Part shown: in pieces, positions 6,907 through 10,085 of the stretch
Layout: each line of letters starts with the position of its first letter
Numbering within the stretch: the stretch's first letter is position 1
Source: Candidatus Colimorpha enterica
GTDB lineage: Bacteria; Bacillota; Clostridia; Oscillospirales; CAG-272
Assembly: GCA_018065475.1 (NCBI GenBank)
Contig: JAGHTD010000012.1
Span: forward strand, 1 to 10,085
Direction: 5' to 3'
Length of the DNA stretch: 10,085 nt
Translations under genes and position numbers: made by a program
Notes under the pieces: model-generated
Seen by the model: only the letters and a program-made list of their open reading frames with translations
The model's database searches: none
Told to the model about the DNA's origin: nothing

Positions 6907-7221
6907 TTATAACGTTATGTTAGGTGCGCTTGCATCACGGTATGTACATCCGTCGGTTGCCGCCGTTGTTATTGCCTGAGGGTCCCGGGCGTTGTTGCTG
7001 CCTGCATCATAGGAATATTTATTAAAATGGAGCGAAATTACAAGCGCATTCAGATCCACGTCAATACCCGTGCACTTGAATATAAAGCCCGGTGCGTGAT
7101 CTTCGGTGTACCATTTACCCACCGCAATATTTCCCCACTCATCGAACTGCACACTTTCTCCGCCGCTTACCTGTTCTAATTGTTTATCTGTCAATTCACA
7201 TAGTTTCTTTTCTTCGGACAT
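6907..7221 (-). CDS. Small protein with bacteriocin-type double-glycine leader
   Basis: This 104-residue product starts MSEEKKLCELTDKQLEQVSGG. The LTDKQLEQVSGG stretch is a short bacteriocin-type signal, with GG at 20-21, typically cut by a C39-peptidase ABC exporter. The presumed 83-residue mature part (ESVQFDEWGNIAVGKW onward) has only two cysteines (50 and 92), is rich in Asp, Ala, Asn and Thr, and has no clear similarity to the cores of the two Nif11 proteins next to it. I do not recognise its family. The start at 7221 is favoured by a strong ribosome binding site with 5-base spacing. A longer frame reaching back to 7449 would overlap murB and lacks such support. It follows murB by 44 bases and precedes the Nif11 pair by 37 bases. 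It may be another RiPP precursor, an unmodified secreted peptide or a partner of the Nif11 peptides. Confidence 0.78.
   Translation of the reverse strand: MSEEKKLCELTDKQLEQVSGGESVQFDEWGNIAVGKWYTEDHAPGFIFKCTGIDVDLNALVISLHFNKYSYDAGSNNARDPQAITTAATDGCTYRDASAPNITL
6909..6918. promoter_or_regulatory. Palindrome ATAACGTTAT with an adjoining TATAAT
   Basis: A perfect 10-base palindrome overlaps the stop codon of the third small protein. On the transcribed strand it runs into TATAAT, an exact -10 consensus, about 40 bases before the start of the first Nif11 precursor. No convincing -35 hexamer is visible 16-18 bases upstream, so an internal promoter or operator is only a possibility. Confidence 0.25.
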
Positions 7222-7226
7222 AATTT

Positions 7227-7233
7227 TCCCTCT
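7227..7233 (-). promoter_or_regulatory. Ribosome binding site deciding the start of the third small protein
   Basis: The coding strand carries AGAGGGA, five bases before the ATG at 7221-7219. It is a good Shine-Dalgarno match and is the main reason for choosing this start over upstream in-frame ATGs inside murB. A small inverted repeat (TTTGGA, ATA, TCCAAA at 7255-7241) lies just before it; its role is unknown. Confidence 0.75.
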
Positions 7234-7265
7234 TTTCTTATTTGGATATTCCAAACGGTTTTTCG

Positions 7266-8171
7266 TTATGGCTCCACGTATTCCGGCTCGGGCGTCAGAA
7301 GATAACCCGTTTCGGCATAGACCTTCTCGGCGACGAGAGCGGAGAGGGCTCTGACGTCGGAGGAGGTCGCACCGCCGATATTGACAATGAATCCGGCGTG
7401 CTTCGGGGACACCTGCGCACCGCCGACGGTCAGACCTTTGAGCCCGCATTCGTCGATCAGCTTTGAGGCGTAGCTCCCCTCGGGGCGTTTGAACGCAGAG
7501 CCGGCGGAGGGGAGGTCGAGCGGCTGTTTTTCTACCCGCTTCGCTATGATCTCATCCATCTCGGAGCGTATCACCGCCGGATCTCCGGGCGTCAGAGCGA
7601 AACGTGCCGAAAGGATCACGTTTCCGCTTCCCGTGAATACCGAACGGCGGTAGGAAAAGTCACAATCGGCGTTTGAGAGCGTGACGGTGTTCCCTTCTCC
7701 GTCAAGGACGGTGACGGAGGTGCAGACGTCCTTTATCTCGCTCCCGTAAGCTCCTGCGTTCATATAGACGGCACCGCCGACCGAGCCGGGGATGCCGAAG
7801 AGCTTTTCAATACCGGAAAGCCCCTCGTTAGAGGCGAGAAGGCAGACCTTCGAGAGCTGTGCTCCGCAGAGAGCGACGATCTCGTTCCCCTCGCGCCTTA
7901 CGGTGTCGAGCAGGGAAAGGGAGATTATCAGCCCTCTGAAACCGGCGTCGTCGAAGAGCAGGTTGGTGCCCCTGCCGACGAGACGGTATCTGATAAGGTT
8001 TTCACGGCAGAAGGAGACGAGAGCTTCAAGTTCCTCCGTGTCGGCGGGGAGGGCGAAGAAGTCCGCCTGCCCGCCTATTCTGAAACTGCAATGAGCCGAA
8101 AGCGGCTCGTCCGTTCTGTATTTTATGTTTCGAGAGGACAGATAATCCTCAAGTCCGGAACGGTCCGTCAT
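7266..8171 (-). CDS. murB: UDP-N-acetylenolpyruvoylglucosamine reductase (MurB)
   Basis: MurB reduces UDP-GlcNAc-enolpyruvate to UDP-MurNAc with NADPH and FAD, the second committed step of peptidoglycan precursor synthesis in the cytoplasm. The 301-residue protein has the FAD-binding segments RLVGRGTNLLF (about 63-73) and GIPGSVGGAVYMNAGAYG (126-143). It also has FSYRRS with catalytic Arg175, PSAGSAFKRP with the proton-donating Ser225, the KHAGFIVN segment, and a C-terminal TPEPE carrying the catalytic Glu. The layout and length fit the shorter (type II) MurB found in Bacillota. Its ATG overlaps the tyrS stop as ATGA, so translation is probably coupled to tyrS. In many Clostridia murB is followed by rapZ, yvcK and whiA; here the small leader-bearing proteins follow instead, after 44 bases with no clear terminator. 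Confidence 0.97.
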   Translation of the reverse strand: MTDRSGLEDYLSSRNIKYRTDEPLSAHCSFRIGGQADFFALPADTEELEALVSFCRENLIRYRLVGRGTNLLFDDAGFRGLIISLSLLDTVRREGNEIVALCGAQLSKVCLLASNEGLSGIEKLFGIPGSVGGAVYMNAGAYGSEIKDVCTSVTVLDGEGNTVTLSNADCDFSYRRSVFTGSGNVILSARFALTPGDPAVIRSEMDEIIAKRVEKQPLDLPSAGSAFKRPEGSYASKLIDECGLKGLTVGGAQVSPKHAGFIVNIGGATSSDVRALSALVAEKVYAETGYLLTPEPEYVEP

Positions 8172-9388
8172 CCGAGTATGAAGCGGTGGAAGATCTTTTT
8201 GCCCTTCTTCACTACCGCGCCGTCGGTCTGACCCTTTTCGACGGAGAAGGCGAAGTCGGTCACCTTTTCGTCGTTGAAGGTTATGCCGCCCTGCTGGATA
8301 AGGCGCTTTGCCTCACCGTTTGAAGCGGCGAGACCGCCGAGGACGAGGAGCTTGGAAACGGTGATCTTTCCGTCGGTGAAGTCTGCGTCGGAGAGCGCCG
8401 TCGTGGGCATATCGGCGGAAGCCGTGCCTGCACCGAAGACTGCCTTGGAGGCGTCAAGCGCCTTCTTTGCCTCGTCTTCGCCGTGGACCATCTTCGTCAG
8501 CTCGTATGCGAGGATCTCCTTCGCTCTGTTGAGCTCGGAGCCCTCCCACTTGTCCATTTCGTTGATCTGTTCGATCGGGAGGAAGGTGAGCATACGGATG
8601 CACTTCATGACGTCGCTGTCGCCGACGTTTCTCCAATACTGGAAGAAATCGTAGGGCGAGGTCTTGTTGGCGTCGAGCCATACGGCGTTGCCGGCGGTCT
8701 TGCCCATCTTCTTGCCCTGGCTGTCGGTGAGGAGGGTGATCGTCATCGCGTGCGCGTCCTTGCCGAGCTTCTTTCTGATGAGCTCGGTGCCTCCGAGCAT
8801 ATTAGACCACTGGTCGTCGCCGCCGAACTCCATGTTGCAGCCGTAGTTCTTGAAGAGGTAGTAGAAGTCGTAGGACTGCATGATCATATAGTTGAACTCG
8901 AGGAAGGAAAGTCCCTTTTCCATCCTCTGCTTGTAGCACTCGGCGCGGAGCATATTGTTGACGGGGAAGCAGGCACCGACCTCACGGAGCACCTCGATGT
9001 AGTTGAGGTTCATGAGCCAGTCGGCGTTGTTGAGCATGATCGCCTTGCCTTCGCCGAAGTCGATGAATCTCTCCATCTGCTTCTTGAAGCATTCGGCGTT
9101 GTGGTCGATGTCCTCGCGGGTGAGCATTTTTCTCATATCCGTTCTGCCCGAGGGGTCGCCGATCATCGTCGTTCCGCCGCCGATAAGGGCGATGGGACGG
9201 TTGCCCGCCTGCTGAAGACGTTTCATAAGGGTAAGAGCCATGAAGTGGCCTGCCGTCAGACTGTCTGCCGTGCAGTCAAAGCCGATGTAGAAGGTCGCTT
9301 TGCCCTCGTTTATCATATTTTTGATTTCTTCTTCGTCGGTGACCTGAGCGATGAGGCCGCGCGCGACGAGTTCTTCGTAAAGTGTCAT
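8168..9388 (-). CDS. tyrS: Tyrosine--tRNA ligase
   Basis: TyrRS is a class I synthetase that charges tRNA-Tyr using ATP in the cytoplasm. The 406-residue product contains the YIGFDCTADSLTAGHF segment with the HIGH-type motif (TAGHF, 45-49), GGGTTMIGDPSGRTDMR, MQSYDFYYLF and FGGDDQW in the tyrosine pocket, and the KMSKS-type motif as KMGKT (227-231). A C-terminal S4 RNA-binding domain follows (about 343-380, ITVSKLLVLGG … EAKRLIQQGGI). The length and the FGGDDQW spelling fit the bacterial TyrRS group with a short C-terminal region. A good ribosome binding site (AAGGAA, 7-base spacing) precedes the ATG. It follows recN by 21 bases and overlaps murB by four. There is no room for a T-box leader between recN and tyrS, so any tRNA-responsive control would have to act further upstream. 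Confidence 0.97.
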   Translation of the reverse strand: MTLYEELVARGLIAQVTDEEEIKNMINEGKATFYIGFDCTADSLTAGHFMALTLMKRLQQAGNRPIALIGGGTTMIGDPSGRTDMRKMLTREDIDHNAECFKKQMERFIDFGEGKAIMLNNADWLMNLNYIEVLREVGACFPVNNMLRAECYKQRMEKGLSFLEFNYMIMQSYDFYYLFKNYGCNMEFGGDDQWSNMLGGTELIRKKLGKDAHAMTITLLTDSQGKKMGKTAGNAVWLDANKTSPYDFFQYWRNVGDSDVMKCIRMLTFLPIEQINEMDKWEGSELNRAKEILAYELTKMVHGEDEAKKALDASKAVFGAGTASADMPTTALSDADFTDGKITVSKLLVLGGLAASNGEAKRLIQQGGITFNDEKVTDFAFSVEKGQTDGAVVKKGKKIFHRFILG

Positions 9389-9409
9389 TTTTCTGTTCCT
9401 TTTCCTTTA

Positions 9410-10085
9410 TTACTGTCTGTTCTTCTCCGCTTCGGCTACCATTTCCTCCGCGGAACGGAGTATCTTCTCCGTGATCTTTATTCCGCCCATTATGCGGGCG
9501 ATCTCGTCTGTCCTGCCCTGCCTTGAAAGCGGGGTGACGGAGGTCTCGGTGCGTCCGGCGACCTCGGACTTTTTGATGAGAAAGTGGCGGTCTGCCTCTG
9601 CCGCTATCTGTGCGGAGTGGGTGACGCAGATCACCTGGTTGTTCTCCGCGAGACGGCGGAGGCGCATACCGATCTTCTGCGACGTTCCGCCCGACACTCC
9701 CGTGTCGATCTCGTCGAAGGCGAGCGTCTGCCCGCCGGATGACGAAAGGTTGACGGAGCGGAGGGAAAGCATAACTCTCGCAAGCTCGCCTCCCGAGGCG
9801 ACCTCCGCGAGGGGAAGAAGCTCCTCACCGGGGTTGGCGGAGAAGAAGAACTCCGCTTCGTCGATGCCGTCGGGACGGTAAAGGATCTCTCCCTTTTCGT
9901 CGAGGGAGGGGTTCACCCTTGCCTCGAAGCGCACCTTCGGCATTTCGAGGTAGGAAAGCTCGCCTATCATCCTGCTTTGCAGGTCGGCGGCGGCCTTCCT
10001 GCGCATTTCGGACAGCTCGGTGCCCTTCTTCTTTGCTTTTCTTTCGACCTCGGCGAGCTCCCTTGAAAGATTGCCGAGTATCTCG
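9410..10085 (-). CDS. recN: DNA repair protein RecN, C-terminal part (runs off the window)
   Basis: RecN is an SMC-like ATPase that gathers DNA ends in double-strand-break repair. Only the C-terminal portion is in the window; the frame stays open to the last base, so the true start lies outside. Seen in order are the end of the coiled coil (ERKAKKKGTELSEMRRKAA), the ABC signature ASGGELARVML, Walker B TLAFDEID, the D-loop region TGVSGGTSQKIG and the switch His in VICVTHSAQIAAEADRH. A short C-terminal helix rich in Glu and Lys ends at TAA. In-frame ATG codons within this stretch, such as 10006, are internal and should not be taken as the start. The gene is followed by tyrS after 21 bases, so the two are probably co-transcribed. 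Confidence 0.96.
   Translation of the reverse strand, partial: EILGNLSRELAEVERKAKKKGTELSEMRRKAAADLQSRMIGELSYLEMPKVRFEARVNPSLDEKGEILYRPDGIDEAEFFFSANPGEELLPLAEVASGGELARVMLSLRSVNLSSSGGQTLAFDEIDTGVSGGTSQKIGMRLRRLAENNQVICVTHSAQIAAEADRHFLIKKSEVAGRTETSVTPLSRQGRTDEIARIMGGIKITEKILRSAEEMVAEAEKNRQ

Noticed and set aside
4582..7221. PlpX-type tyramine-excising splicease system (Nif11 leader plus radical SAM)
   Set aside because: That chemistry acts at an X-Y-G motif, and none of the three small proteins contains Tyr-Gly. The Nif11 leader alone is not enough.
6907..7449. 180-residue version of the third small protein starting inside murB
   Set aside because: The extra N-terminal part is the murB 3' end read in another frame. 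The leader-like start at 7221 has a strong ribosome binding site.
9389..9409. T-box or other tRNA-sensing leader for tyrS
   Set aside because: Only 21 bases separate recN and tyrS, too little for a leader structure.
8483..9526. 347-residue plus-strand open frame opposite tyrS
   Set aside because: It is a shadow of tyrS and the end of recN. Its Val/Leu/Glu/His-rich composition is typical of antisense reading of GC-rich codons.

Overview
The window looks like a chromosomal segment of a GC-rich member of the Clostridia (Bacillota), probably of the Oscillospirales/Christensenellales type. The reasons are WhiA directly upstream of dnaE, a clostridial-type DnaE, ribosome binding sites of the AAGGA/AGAGGG type, and gut-Clostridia-style small proteins with Nif11-like or double-glycine leaders. 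All nine genes are on the minus strand with short gaps, so transcription runs from high to low coordinates and the region may be one long transcription unit or two.

Layout in transcription order: recN (3' part only, 10085-9410), tyrS (9388-8168), murB (8171-7266, sharing ATGA with tyrS), then an accessory block of three small leader-bearing proteins (7221-6907, 6869-6459, 6440-6021) and a radical SAM/SPASM enzyme (5979-4582), then whiA (4474-3614) and dnaE (3600-46). The housekeeping genes cover DNA repair, tyrosyl-tRNA charging, peptidoglycan precursor synthesis, a DNA-binding regulator and replication.

The accessory block reads as a RiPP (ribosomally made, post-translationally modified peptide) locus. 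Two tandem paralogues have a Nif11-like leader ending in VSGG and a long Cys-containing core. A third small protein has a short bacteriocin-type GG leader, and next to them is a SPASM-type maturase with all expected cysteine motifs. No protease or exporter is present in the window. The block lies between murB and whiA, where many Clostridia carry rapZ and yvcK. It is visibly more AT-rich: in sample 60-base rows I count about 42% GC in the third small gene and 48% in the radical SAM gene, against 65% in tyrS.

The second notable point is that dnaE is interrupted by one in-frame TAG (2871-2869), at the Tyr of the conserved FYLKS-x-x-EM segment near the end of the PHP domain. Everything before and after it is intact and in the same frame. 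The product would be about 1,184 residues if the codon were read through. The PHP domain has also lost several expected histidines, and the linker before the C-terminal domain contains an in-frame 78-base duplication.

No tRNA, rRNA, CRISPR array, insertion sequence or intergenic stretch over 300 bases is present. The 45 bases after dnaE are AT-rich, with nothing recognisable.
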